Assembly: GCF_018143015.1 (NCBI RefSeq)
Contig: NC_054751.1
Span: 29,465,783 to 29,529,782, forward strand
Length of the DNA stretch: 64,000 nucleotides
Reading direction: 5' to 3'
From: Lytechinus variegatus
Lineage: Eukaryota; Echinodermata; Echinoidea; Temnopleuroida; Toxopneustidae
Part shown: in pieces, positions 42,155 through 53,153 of the stretch
Numbering within the stretch: position 1 is the stretch's first letter
Layout of the letters: every line of letters begins with the position of its first letter
Program-made: the position numbers and the translations under genes
The notes under the pieces: model-generated
What the model saw: only the letters and a program-made list of their open reading frames with translations
Database searches by the model: none
Told to the model about the DNA's origin: nothing

Positions 42155-45100
42155 CTAGGTGACATCTGGTGGAATCTGGAATCTGTCGGTTGACTTGTTC
42201 AGGATCACCTTCTCTTCTGATCCGCCGGTTCTCATTGCCTGGATTCTCTGGCGGGGGTTGTCAGTCTGCGTCTCAGCATTCCTACTGGTGCAATCTATCC
42301 AGTCACTGGTAGGCGGAATCTCCAACACCAGTTTCCTAAAAGCGTATCTCTCATCATAGTCCAGGTCCTCTGGTTCAGGGGTAGAATTCCGACCATGCAC
42401 TGGAGATACTTCTGGTTGGTCAGGTTGAGGAGACTTTGGACAATCTGGAATGGATGGTTTAGGCATGTCCTTTTGTGGTGTCCTGGACCTCTGTCTTGGT
42501 GATCGGGAATGGGAGTGTCGAGCCGAACTACCACGTTCTGACCGACGGGGTGAGCGAGAGTCAGTGCGACATAGTGACCTATTAAGAGATCGACTCAGTC
42601 GCGGTTCCTTATCTTCCCGGTCCGGTGGCACAGGGTCTATTCGAACAAGACGGCATGTAGAATCTTCCTTCAGTTCTAAGGCATCCCAATGTTCTAGTAG
42701 ATGTCTAGAAGCCATGGAACATGTGCATGCTTCATCTTGATTAGGCCTGTTGCCAAGTGTCTTGGCCGTGTAGATAGGACGTATGTCCTTGTCTTCTTCT
42801 TGCCAGTCAGCTTTCTCCCGTGAGCTCCGGTCAGTGATGGTTTCAACCATTTGAACAACCTGTTCCTGAAGGTCGTCCATTCTAGGCAGCTGGTAGGCAT
42901 CTTTAATCGTCTCTGCATTGAGTTGACGGTAGTCAAAACACAATCTTTGTCTGCCATCTTTCTTTTTGACCGGTACAATGTTGGATGCCCATGGAATGGT
43001 CACTGGCTCTATCAGGCCTTGAGCTAGTAGATTCTTTACTTGCTCGTCTGTTTCTTTCCTCTGCGTCAGGGGATGTCTCCTCTGGGCTTGACGTATTGGT
43101 TTCGCAGTACCAGTATCTATGCCATGTTGGACAAAACTGGTCTGTCCAAGATCCGAAGGTCCTGTAGAGAAAACATCTGCATTCTCAACCAGCAGTTCTT
43201 TTGTCAAATCATGGCATTGGGCTGGCACTTCGTCAGTACTGCGAACAAAGAGGTCCTTCAAATGTTCTGGTATGTCTTTGTTGGTATTGGTCTCAGTTGG
43301 CTCGGCAGGGTTGCACATTTCCATGCTCACTTCTTCCAGCCCTGACAATGAAGCAATGGCAGTGCCTGCCTTTATGATCCTTTGTTCCTTGGTTGGGTTG
43401 AAAACCCGAACAGGTAGTACATCTTCGTCTGCCTTCACAACAGATCTGGCGACGATGAGTCCTTTCTTGATTAGTTCTGTTGGATTTGCAGGTGGTTCTA
43501 CTAATCCATCACCTAGTGACACTTTTCTGCCTGTAACTCTACCTGCTAATACCATCTCGTGTCCTGGAGGAATTGAATAATCTTCTCCCGCTACTATCCT
43601 CCTGCAGAATGATTCTCCGTTACTATCTAGGCATGGAATTATGCCATAGTTGGTCCTCAATTCCATCTTTTGGCAGTCTAACACAGCATTGATTTTGACT
43701 AGGAAATCTAGCCCTAGAATGCCCTCATTCTTTAGACTAGCCACTGTAGCCATTGTAGTGACGACTATATCTCCAATCTGCACTTCCAACATTGACTTTC
43801 CTCTGATTCTCAATTGAGATCCATCTGCTTGTAGTACAACACTTGTCATTGGTAGTAATTCTGGTCTTCTGATTTCCTCTATCTGGTCAAACACTTTCTC
43901 TCCAATGAGAGTGTTGGTAGCTCCAGTGTCGACCAGTAATTTTAATTCTTGTCCATTTACTTTGCCTTGAAGGTAAAGCCCTTTTCTCTTGGTATCTAGA
44001 GTCGCTCCGACTCTGGTTTGTTCCTCTTTCTTTTGTCCTCTTTTATTTTGTTCATCTAGAGTCACTCCGACTCTTGTTTGCTCCTCTTTTTCTTGTCCTT
44101 TTGTTCCTCTTTTCTCTTGTCCATCTAGAGTCGTTTCGACTCTGATTTGTTCATCTGTTTCTTGTTCTCTTGTTCCTTTCTTGTCTTGTCCATCTAGAGT
44201 CGTCCCGACTCTGATTTGTTCCTCTTTTCCTTTTATTTCGTTCATCATTTCCCTTTCGGGTACTTGAAATGCTGCTGTTCTTCCTTTTATTTTCTTTGGA
44301 TATGGGCAGGTGTTCCTCCAATGCCCCAATCCATTGCAGTTGAAACATCTTTGTTCCTCTTGTTCATCAATCCTTGATTTATTTGGTTCCTCTCTCTTTC
44401 TTTGTGGCTCAAAGCCATTTTTTCTTGATTCCTGATATTTGGTCCTGATTTTTGTTTCCTTTTTCTTGTCTCTTTCATCCAAGGCGTCTATGACAGCCTT
44501 TACTATCTTGTCGATAGTTGGATTTCTTGGTTGCTTTTCCTCCACTGCTGCAACCTCACACTCCTGCTCTTCCAGAGCTCGGCTGTACCTTATGGCCCGC
44601 TTCACTTCATTCCTCTGACCCTCCATTCTCAGAAAGGCCTCTGTGTTTAAAGCAGCTTCCACAGCATCATCCAATGTGCGAGGTTGAGCACGGAACAATC
44701 CCTCTCGTATTTCTGGTGTTACTATGGCATCTAGGAAATGCCCTCGGGCAAGCCGATCTTGCCCCTTTTCGTCAAATTCGGGATACGCCAATCCACACAG
44801 TTCCCGTATTCTTTGTCCTAACTCCTGGAGGCTTTCCTTTCGTTGGCGACGACGTTGCCTCAACTCCGCCAGGTATACCTCAGCTTTGCCTCCTAGGCCA
44901 AACCTGTTTCTGAGCCTGTATACCAACTCGTCGTATGTCAACACCACTCCAGGTTGTTGGGTCAACAACTTCACAGCAGGGCCCCTCAGACTTGCAGCAA
45001 GAAACTGAACTGCTTCCCTTTTTGTCCATCCGTTTACTCCAGCACAGGCCTCAAAGTGATGCAAATAATCTTCGACAGGTGTACGTCCATCAAATCTGTC

Positions 45101-45484
45101 CGGTACCAGATGTGGTCGTCTGCCAATCATAGCATCAAAATTTGCCATCCCCGCATCCTGAATATGTGGGGAAAACTGTGGGGGTGTAAATTGAACACCG
45201 GGTCTTGCAGTAGATGATCGTCTCATCTGCTCTCTGGGCGTTGAGCTGAATCCAGCCTGCTGTGCCCCTTCCATCTGTGAGTCATTCCTTGGTCCTCTGT
45301 CCGCTTGTCCACTCACAGTTGGGGGAATATCCTGTCCACTTGATTCTGCACCGGGTGCTTGTCTTATGGACAATCTTAACTGCTCCATCATTTGGTCAAT
45401 CTCTGTCATGCTCCTCTCTAAGTGCGCCATCATCTCTCCTGGCGTCGGTCGATACTGCATATTCCCTTGTTGTGCCATTGTCAC
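42155..45484 (-). pseudogene. gag-pol fossil frame of the LTR element
   Basis: One long frame starting just inside the element. In order: a capsid-type gag (about residues 120-310, Arg/Leu-rich), a zinc knuckle ([14 protein letters not shown], near 380), an aspartic protease ([12 protein letters not shown], near 530), the opening of a Ty3-type reverse transcriptase ([18 protein letters not shown], near 850), and a basic, Ser/Arg-rich C-terminal tail. The gene set is incomplete and the product is not expected to support transposition alone. Confidence 0.85.
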
Positions 45485-45487
45485 TGG

Positions 45488-45505
45488 ATCCCACTTCTGA
45501 CACCA
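45488..45505 (-). other. Primer-binding site, tRNA-Leu type
   Basis: On the minus strand TGGTGTCAGAAGTGGGAT, two bases inside the LTR, agrees at 17 of 18 positions with the complement of the 3' end of eukaryotic tRNA-Leu (recalled sequence). It fixes the element's orientation. Confidence 0.75.
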
Positions 45506-45507
45506 CT

Positions 45508-47071
45508 TGTGACGGAACCGCTGGGCGGCGGCGTGGGTTCGGTCCGCCGGCAGCTCGCTCTTGTCAGGATGCCTGCCGCCGGCGGGTGCGTCGCCACGTC
45601 GATTTCCAAACTTTTAGTCGTGGATCCGTTTGGCAGAGATATACTGCCGCAGTTGACACTTGCACACGCCTCGATCCTGTCAGTACCACCACCAGGCAAC
45701 CTCCAGACGGCTACACTCTTTGTTATCAGCTCCAAAAGCTCACCCGACCATATGCATCTGATTCCTGTAGTTAAGCTCCTACGACCATATGCATCTGATT
45801 CCTGTAGTTAAGCTCTCTCGACCATAGGTATGGGTTTCTCTGTAGTTAAACTCCTACGACCATACCCATGGACTCTGTTTATTTCCTCCGTCGTCTGCTT
45901 ACGACCAGCTACTACGTCTGTTCAGTACAGCAACCACGTCTGCTCCGTACTGCAACCACGTCTGAATTTCCGTACTGCAACCACGTCTGAATTTCCGTAC
46001 TGCAACCACGTCTGTTCAGTACACGACCACGTCTGATACCGTACTGCAACAACGTCTGTTCAGCACTGCAACCACGTCTGTTCAGTACCACGACCACGTC
46101 TGAGTCCGTACTGCAACCACCGACATCTGTTCAGTACTGCAACCAAGCACGTCTGATTCCGTACTGCAACCACGTCTGTTCAGTACCGCAACCACGTCTG
46201 TTACCGTACTGCAACCAACGACCTCTGTTCAGTACCGGATCGACGTCTGGTTCTTCGACCATATGTATGGGTCCTTCTGCAGTCAGGCTCCCACGACCAC
46301 ACCCATTGGCTCTGCTCTACTTGTAGTTTTCCCCGTTGTCTGCTCTGGACCTCCGACCGTCTGCTTTCAGACCAGCAACCATCCGCTTCAGACCAACCCG
46401 TCTGCTCCGGACCACCAGCCGTCTGCTCCAGACTCCGAACCGTCCGCCTCCAGACCAACCAGACTACCAAAAGAGCAAGCCCTGGTATAGTCTCTTGCTG
46501 GCGTGCAAAAGACCCAACATACAAGGAAATCTAACCACAGTCGTCGCCTAGGGTTCTAGGTTTCCCCGTGGAAAGACATGCGAACGATCATATAAATCAT
46601 TTCGATCGCATCCACCAACTTTATTTATTGGATAGCGAATCCAAATCGATCTGCATACTTTACGTGCAATGCACCCCGTGGGCGCCGTATTTCAACAGAT
46701 CATCGGCAAAGCCTCACGAGTACATCAACTTACTGTACTTATGCATTAATTATACAATATCTGTTATAGTTAACCTCTGTTACAATCTTAAAACAGCTAT
46801 AACTTTGGTCTCCAAAACCGGATATGCATGAATGACATATCAAATTAAAGCATTTATTAAGATCAAGCTAGTGATAACCATAATAATCAGTTAAACATCT
46901 CCAGGAAATTGTTATTCCACAAAAACGGTTCAAAACATGCATAACTTTCAATGTCTTGTCTACGTCATTATTAGTGTAGAAACATGCATGTAATCTCACC
47001 AGCTACGACAGAATCATTATAAATCAACCAAAAATAATTTCCTAACACGAAATAAAACCCATTTCGTGACA
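45508..47071 (-). repeat. LTR (5' LTR in element orientation)
   Basis: 1564 bp partner of 40314-41877, adjoining the primer-binding site. Ends are TG...CA. Includes the same minisatellite at 45922-46239. Confidence 0.93.
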
Positions 47072-47246
47072 ATATTCATTCATTTAAGGGAACCTTCCAG
47101 GAGGTTCATTACAGCATTAACTTTCGCCTAATTTGTAATTGTATCATTTGGAAGTGAAGTATAGACATTATCAATCCATCTGCCAAATATATTAATCCAA
47201 CCCCCGATCCAACCCCAAAAAGAATGCGAAAATGGAAATTCGCTTA

Positions 47247-47319
47247 TGGTCTATATGAGGCTCGAACTCATGACCCTCGCGTTATTAGCACGATGCTCTG
47301 CCGACTGAGATAACAGACC
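47247..47319 (-). tRNA. tRNA-Ile(AAT), D-stem variant
   Basis: G10 is replaced, breaking the first D-stem pair and altering box A (TATCTCAGTCGG). Lies just right of the LTR element. Possibly a pseudogene. Confidence 0.82.
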
Positions 47320-47399
47320 AATGGCTGCTCACAGAGCTAGTACTCTGATGTAGAATGATGGGGAGAGAATTAATGATAAACATGTACCCAAAAGAGACA

Positions 47400-47530
47400 C
47401 AGATTAAATCCCACTTTTCCCATACCATATATCATGATGGTCGTTCAAAAGAAAATGTATTGGTGGCAGGCATTGCAGTGGTCCTTTTCTTCTCAGTCTA
47501 ATCGACTGAGATCTCAAAAAAAAATCATAT
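47400..47530. other. Deletion junction in the array
   Basis: The Ile-type spacer (GGCATTGCAGTGGTCCTT) is fused near 47486 to the Pro-downstream spacer (TTCTTCTCAGTCTAATCGAC), so a stretch that should carry an Ile and a Pro gene is missing. The junction lies at a shared CCTT. Confidence 0.75.
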
Positions 47531-47827
47531 GAAATATCTATTCGTCACTTCAAATATTTCGGAAATGTGGTTATAAAACTTTGAAATACGAATTTTGATA
47601 TTTGGAATTAATTGGGGTTTTCGTCATCATTTTTACAATCCCACTTTTCCCATACCAAACATCATGATGGTCGTTCAAAAGAAAATGTATTGGTGGCAGG
47701 CATTGCAGTGGTCCTTGTCGATGGTGCCTGGGGTCTCGTAACCCCCAGTTCCGTATCTTTTGATCGTTTTTTGGAGATGAGTACCTACATTCACCCACTC
47801 TAAAAATAAGAAAAACATATCAGCTGA

Positions 47828-47900
47828 TGGTCTATATGAGGCTCGAACTCATGACCCTCGCGTTATTAGCACGATGCTCTGCCGACTGAGCTAACAGACC
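47828..47900 (-). tRNA. tRNA-Ile(AAT)
   Basis: Consensus copy; first member of an Ile-Ile pair block. Confidence 0.94.
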
Positions 47901-48258
47901 GATCGCTTCTCACAGACGGAGTACTCTGAAGAAAATTATAAAATGATCATGATGTTGAGATCGAGAGTTGGCAACTGAAGCAAACCTTTCAGGCTAGGCC
48001 CATCGTATAGCACTTTGCGCTCGGATTATTTGTCAAGTGATATACATTTACATATTTCAAATTTTGTATTTATAATAATTCATAATATATTCATTCATTT
48101 AAGGGAACCTTCCAGGAGGTTCATTACAGCATTAACTTTCGCCTAATTTGTAATTGTATCATTTGGAAGTGAAGTATAGACATTATCAATCCATCTGCCA
48201 ATATTAATCCAATCCCCGATCCAACCCCAAAAAGAATGCGAAAATGGAAATTCGCTTA

Positions 48259-48331
48259 TGGTCTATATGAGGCTCGAACTCATGACCCTCGCGTTATTAG
48301 CACGATGCTCTGCCGACTGAGCTAACAGACC
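48259..48331 (-). tRNA. tRNA-Ile(AAT)
   Basis: Consensus copy; second member of the pair block. Confidence 0.94.
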
Positions 48332-48611
48332 GATGTCTGCTCACAGAGCGAGTACTCTGATGTAGAATGATGGGGAGAGAATTAATGATAAACATGTACC
48401 CAAAAGAGACACAGATTAAATCCCACTTTTCCCATACCATATATCATGATGGTCGTTCAAAAGAAAATGTATTGGTGGCAGGCATTGCAGTGGTCCTTGT
48501 CGATGGTGCCTGGGGTCTCGTCACCCCCTGTCCCGTATCTTTTGATCGTTTTATGGAGATGAGTACCTACATTCACCCACTCTAAAAATAAGAAAAAAAA
48601 GTAGAAGCTGA

Positions 48612-48684
48612 TGGTCTATATGAGGCTCGAACTCATGACCCTCGCGTTATTAGCACGATGCTCTGCCGACTGAGCTAACAGACC
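48612..48684 (-). tRNA. tRNA-Ile(AAT)
   Basis: Consensus copy, 353 bp after the previous one. Confidence 0.94.
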
Positions 48685-48985
48685 GATGGCTGCTCACAGA
48701 GGGAGTACTCTGATGTAGAATGATGGGGAGAGAATCAATGATAAAAATGTACACAGAGGAGACACAGAGTACATTTCTGCGATGTATGTAATATATATAT
48801 TTAAGAAGGCAATGCGAACGCGAAGGGCGATCAGAATTGATTATTCTATGTGATACCCTAAAAGTTTATATCGGGTGAGGTGGTTAGCGTCATGTGTTGC
48901 CATGGATATTTATGTCAATCTTTAAATGAAATGGTGTAAATTGAATTGGACTTCAGGGTATTGGGTTTGCATCGGAATCAGATGA

Positions 48986-49057
48986 GGCTTGTTGGTCTAG
49001 TGGCATGATTCTCGCTTTGGGTGCGAGAGGCCCCGGGTTCGATTCCCGGACAAGCCC
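48986..49057 (+). tRNA. tRNA-Pro(TGG)
   Basis: Clean consensus copy; the only full Pro gene to the right of the LTR element. Confidence 0.95.
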
Positions 49058-49420
49058 CTACGTATTATTTTTTCTTCTCAGTCTAATCGACTGAGATCTA
49101 AAAAAAATCATGTGAGATATTTATTCGTCACTTCAAATATTTCGGAAATGTGGTTATAAAACTTTGAAATACGAATTTCGATATTTGGAATTAATTGGGG
49201 TTTTCGTCATCATTTGTCTTTCTTTTACAATCCCACTTTTCCCATACCAAACATCATGATGGTCGTTCAAAAGAAAATGTATTGGTGGCAGGCATTGCAG
49301 TGTTCCTTGTCGATGGTGCCTGGGGTCTCGTCACCCCCCAGTTCCGTATCTTTTGATCGTTTTATGGAGATGAGTACCTACATTCACCCACTCTAAAAAT
49401 AAGAAAAACATATCAGCTGA

Positions 49421-49493
49421 TGGTCTATATGAGGCTCGAACTCATGACCCTCGCGTTATTAGCACGATGCTCTGCCGACTGAGCTAACAGACC
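49421..49493 (-). tRNA. tRNA-Ile(AAT)
   Basis: Consensus copy; first member of the last pair block. Confidence 0.94.
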
Positions 49494-49853
49494 GATCGCT
49501 GCTCACAGACGGAGTACTCTGAAGAAAATTATAAAATGATCATGATGTTGATATCGAGAGTTGGCAACTGAAGCAAACCTTTCAGGCTATAGGCCCATCG
49601 TATAGCACTTTGCGCTCGGATTATTTGTCAAGTGATATACATTTACATATTTCAAATTTTGTATTTATAATAATTCATAATATATTCATTCATTTAAGGG
49701 AACCTTCCAGGAGGTTCATTACAGCATTAACTTTCGCCTAATTTGTAATTGTATCATTTGGAAGTGAAGTATAGACATTATCAATCCATCTGCCAATATT
49801 AATCCAACCCCCGATCCAACCCCAAAAAGAATGCGAAAATGGAAATTCGCTTA

Positions 49854-49926
49854 TGGTCTATATGAGGCTCGAACTCATGACCCTCGCGTTATTAGCACGA
49901 TGCTCTGCCGACTGAGCTAACAGACC
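49854..49926 (-). tRNA. tRNA-Ile(AAT)
   Basis: Consensus copy; last full gene of the array. Confidence 0.94.
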
Positions 49927-50189
49927 GATGTCTGCTCACAGAGCGAGTACTCTGATGTAGAATGATGGGGAGAGAATTAATGATAAACATGTACCCAAAA
50001 GAGACACAGATTAAATCCCACTTTTCCCATACCATATATCATGATGGTCGTTCAAAAGAAAATGTATTGGTGGCAGGCATTGCAGTGGTCCTTGTCGATG
50101 GTGCCCGGGGTCTCGTCACCCCCCAGTTCCGTATCTTTTGATAGTTTTTTGGAGATGAGTACCGACATTCGCCCACTCTAAAAATACTA

Positions 50190-50197
50190 GACAAGCC
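50190..50197 (+). pseudogene. tRNA-Pro 3' stub at the array's right edge
   Basis: Only ACAAGCCC of a Pro gene remains, followed by the usual post-Pro spacer to about 50320, where array homology ends. An Ile-type spacer is fused directly to it, another internal deletion. Confidence 0.65.
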
Positions 50198-50319
50198 CCT
50201 ACGTATTATTTTTCCTGCTTAGTCTAATCGACTGAGATCTCAAAAAAATCATGCGACATAATTATTCGTCACTTCAAATATTTTGTAAATGTGGTTATAA
50301 AACTTTGAAATACGAATTG

Positions 50320-50756
50320 GCAAAGCCAAAAAGGGCACTTACATTTCAAAATAGGCATTTTGGTGCAAACGGATATTTTCACTATATGCAGTAGATTATA
50401 ATATGCGTGAAGTATATGTGTGTTTGTAGTATTTAAGTTGAGCAAAGTCTTTTCAAGTGATTTTGAAAAACTGAAAAACTACAATCTGAAGTTGTATGAC
50501 TTGCCTTTTGGCATGTTTGGTCATTTATGGCGCTAATTAATGTTAAAGGCTTTCCTAGCAAGATGTTTCCAGCGCGTATCGCGAGCTCAAACCTTTTGAC
50601 ATTTCATGTAATAAGACATGAAAATTAAACATTCCGAGTTGTTTTTGTAATCATGAAAAGGATGCACTGTTAGAAAATTTATCTTTAAAATAAAAGAAGT
50701 TCCTGCAGCAGAGTCTCGAGAACACCTGTAATCTTACCAGATTGCGTAATCTTACA
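50320..50756. other. Non-coding spacer
   Basis: Contains one degenerate GCGCGTATCGCGAGC motif near 50570 with the associated 'AATCATGAAAAGGAT' segment, typical of the hAT-like repeats. Nothing else recognised. Confidence 0.45.
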
Positions 50757-51000
50757 CACAGCAAAAAAAACTGTTGTGTTAACCGGTGTACATAGAGGAC
50801 CACACCAGTTATTTTACATCGGTGTTAAATTGTTGGTGTTATTTTTACACCTATAGGTGTTATTACAACACCTTTGGTTGTTACATTTACACTTTTTGGT
50901 GTTATGTTCAATCTTTAGGGTGTAATTTTAACACCTCAGGGCATGGTCCTCTATTAACACCAATTGGTGTCAGTTTATTAACACCACAGTTTTTACAGTG
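50757..51000. mobile_element. Short non-autonomous transposon with CACTG-type ends
   Basis: Left end CACAGCAAAAAAAACTGTTG and right end the complement of CACTGTAAAAACTGTGGTG. The interior is rich in GGTGTTA/TAACACC repeats. Related to the element at 53029-55145. The CACTG ends hint at the CACTA or a related superfamily; not certain. Confidence 0.6.
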
Positions 51001-51579
51001 CAGGAAATTGGTAATTGGTGTATGGAATCTTACAAATTTCCTTAAATAAAACAGCCTTTTCCTCCTTTTAAACTGACCTGTTCTGATAAATTGCAGAAAA
51101 TTCCTGTTTTGTGAATTTAAAGAATGATTCTGTTACTGCTTTCTGCAAAATCTTTTTTTAACAGTGCGTGTATCTAACTAAAGAATTCACGCGAGCGCGA
51201 AGCACAAGCTGACATTTTGAATAACCTGACCAGAAATGAAACGTATTAACATGATTAAGGAATGCATTTAGTGACTCATGAACCAAATGAAATTTACAGA
51301 TAGATATTTCATGTTGTAAGTTATTGATGTTTTTGAGAACGGTATATAATTTCTTCGTCTTTTTCTTACTATCATTATTATGCTTTTTCTTCTTCTTTTC
51401 TTCTTCTGTTATCTTCTCTGTTGACTTTTTCTTCTCCCTTTCACTTTTCCCTTCTTCTTCTCCTTTTTTTCTACTCCTCCTCCCCTCCTCTTCACGTTTC
51501 AATGATTGCCTTGTAATATTTAATTGATGCTTAAATCTGTTCCATATATATTGTTCGTTAAACACTGATTTTAAAATGT
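51001..51579. other. Non-coding, with (TTC)n tract
   Basis: A pyrimidine-rich low-complexity tract at about 51355-51490 makes charged open frames on the minus strand that are not genes. A GCGAGCGCGAAGCACAAGC motif sits near 51191. Confidence 0.5.
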
Positions 51580-51687
51580 TTACTTTGTCAATTGTATGTT
51601 CGACACGGCCCCAATGGAAATCAGTCTGTGATCTGTTTGGGCCTTTTAACCGTGTATAAATAAAATAAATCTTATCTTATCTTAACC
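51580..51687 (+). mobile_element. LINE 3' end with (TCTTA)n tail
   Basis: The GGCCCCAATGGAAATCAGTC and CCGTGTATAAATAAAATAAA segments followed by TCTTATCTTATCTTA look like the 3' terminus of a CR1/Daphne-type LINE. No coding part is attached, so it is a short 5'-truncated copy. Confidence 0.5.
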
Positions 51688-52815
51688 CGGGATACATAGT
51701 TTTCCATGCATGTTGAGATAAAAAAATAAACCAACAAAGACAAACTTTCAAGATCAAATTTGTAGGAATCGGCTTTTAAAATTTGTGCTTTCTTTTAAGG
51801 GGATCGACGAGAAGAGCAGAAGAAAGACGAGGGTTCAAAGAACTGATCACTCATTTTCAATTAAAAAAGGGTCTTTTCTAATGTGATTTGCCCTTGGCGT
51901 TGGTTCAGGATACGGATCAAGGTAGGTCTTGCCCGTGGGATCGATCCTCATAAACACACCCTCTTGCAATGGTAACGAATCCAAAACAGTAAACAATTCG
52001 ATAACGTGACGTCAAACTTCGCGCTTTGTATTGTTTGCTCTCAATACCTGGCAATTTTGTGTAGGAAATACAACCATTATACACCATGGCAATGGAAATA
52101 ATATATGAACTTCGTACAATAAAGTCAACGTCACGCCTTTATTCATATCTTTACGAAAATTGGTAAAATTAATTCAACAACATTTTCTGCATTCCTGTGG
52201 CAATAAAAAGAGAATCGGAAGGGATGATAGAATGGATTCTTCTATTGTCAAGATTACGATAAAAGAATACGCTTTTCGCAATAAAAAATAATGGTTCGAT
52301 ATGACCATAACATCGAAATAATAATTTCTTTAATTTTCTTGGAGCATTATATGGAATGACATGAAATGACTGTCATGACTTAGGTGTCAAATACGATTTC
52401 AAACTTCTTTGATATAAGGTGGATCTCTTAAACTGTAAAAAAAAAGAGTTCCTTGGTATTTACTTTGGAGTTTTTGAAATATATTTATAAACCTCGTTAA
52501 AAATAAATTTCGAATTTTTATAAAAATATTAGTTTTATTTACAGCCATTTACTCAAGTAAAATATGTTACATCAACTTGAGTAAAACAATCATTGCAATA
52601 TTTAAAAAAATAAACGGGGAAGGAACTGGAATTTTCTGTGCACAAAAGCCCACTACACGTCCGACTTTCAATGGCATCATTTCAACTTAGACAGAATCTG
52701 TACTCCAGATATCATAATTATGTTCTTGATTTTTTTTTCATTAAAAAAGTGAGTCTGTCACTCCACTGCTGAGGGAGCTTCACATGCTTAAGGTCCGGGA
52801 ACGATTTGATTTTGA
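51688..52815. other. Non-coding, no feature recognised
   Basis: AT-rich with frequent stops on both strands. I see no gene, RNA or repeat boundary. Confidence 0.5.
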
Positions 52816-53018
52816 AAGGTCTTGCTGACCTTCCATGTTTGGAGAAATCAGCTCCAGTCTATATCTTCAAGAGTTGATATAAATATTCACCCTCCCGCAA
52901 CTTGCGCCCAAGAAACAAATCACTAATTAGTTCCTGCCGCCAATACCCAGTCTATGGTTCACGATCTTTTTATTCCGCATCCCCTCAACTCTGGAACAAT
53001 CTACCACAAAGAATGTAA
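52816..53018 (+). pseudogene. LINE reverse-transcriptase C-terminal fossil
   Basis: From 52881 the plus strand reads KYSPSRNLRPRNKSLI, then YGSRSFYSASPQLWNNLPQR and a stop at 53016-53018. This matches the conserved end of CR1/Rex/jockey-type RT proteins (RSF..A.P.LWN.LP). An upstream APVY and LQELI segment is in two other frames, so at least two frameshifts have occurred. The copy is cut short on the right by the element at 53029. Confidence 0.72.
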
Positions 53019-53153
53019 CAAGCACACGTACTGCAAAAACTCTGGTGTTGATTTAACACCAGCCGGAAATCTATATTATGTCCACACCAGAGAAGTGTAT
53101 TTCGTTTTTGTCCAACACCAGATAGGTGTTCATACAACAACAATTAGTATTAA

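Larger units (their letters stand above)
40314..47071 (-). mobile_element. Ty3/gypsy-type LTR retrotransposon, young but broken
   Basis: 6758 bp, inserted in a tRNA-array spacer, with 4-bp target duplications ATAT (40310-40313 and 47072-47075). The LTRs (40314-41877 and 45508-47071) are each 1564 bp, start TGTGACGG and end CGTGACA on the plus strand, and differ at about six sites, roughly 99.6% identity, so the insertion is recent. Orientation is minus: the primer-binding site (45488-45505) matches the 3' end of tRNA-Leu. Parts recognised: gag, a CCHC knuckle, an aspartic protease, the beginning of reverse transcriptase and a basic Ser/Arg-rich tail. RNase H and integrase were not recognised, so it is broken (about one break). 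No envelope gene seen. Confidence 0.92.
23613..50197. repeat. Tandem array of interleaved tRNA-Pro(TGG) (+) and tRNA-Ile(AAT) (-) genes
   Basis: I count 16 Pro genes on the plus strand, 26 Ile genes on the minus strand, and at least four tRNA fragments, with spacers repeated along with them. The regular unit is about 868-871 bp (Pro to Pro 27226-28094-28962), giving one gene per roughly 430 bp with Pro and Ile convergent then divergent. Ile-only units of 352-354 bp also occur in tandem (38175-39308). A block of about 1.8 kb at 28.5-30.4 kb recurs at 36.4-38.2 kb with its marker mutations. An Ile-Ile block of about 430 bp spacing occurs five times. All full copies keep pol III box A and box B and have a T4 or T5 run just downstream. 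The array is cut by an LTR retrotransposon at 40314-47071. Confidence 0.92.

Noticed and set aside
24947-49396. Recurring minus-strand frames of about 67-90 residues ending SSVGRASC, and plus-strand frames with VVQKKMYWWQAL
   Set aside because: They arise because the tRNA unit is repeated: SSVGRASC is the translation of the tRNA-Ile gene and the other is spacer sequence whose C run varies in length and changes the frame. No domain, start context or codon pattern supports a protein.
24219-50200. CRISPR-like or other direct-repeat defence array
   Set aside because: The repeats are tRNA genes with eukaryotic pol III boxes, and units are hundreds of bp long; there are no short repeat-spacer units or cas genes.
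51158-51565. 135-residue Lys/Glu-rich minus-strand frame
   Set aside because: Encoded by a (TTC)n tract; no motif and no flanking gene structure.
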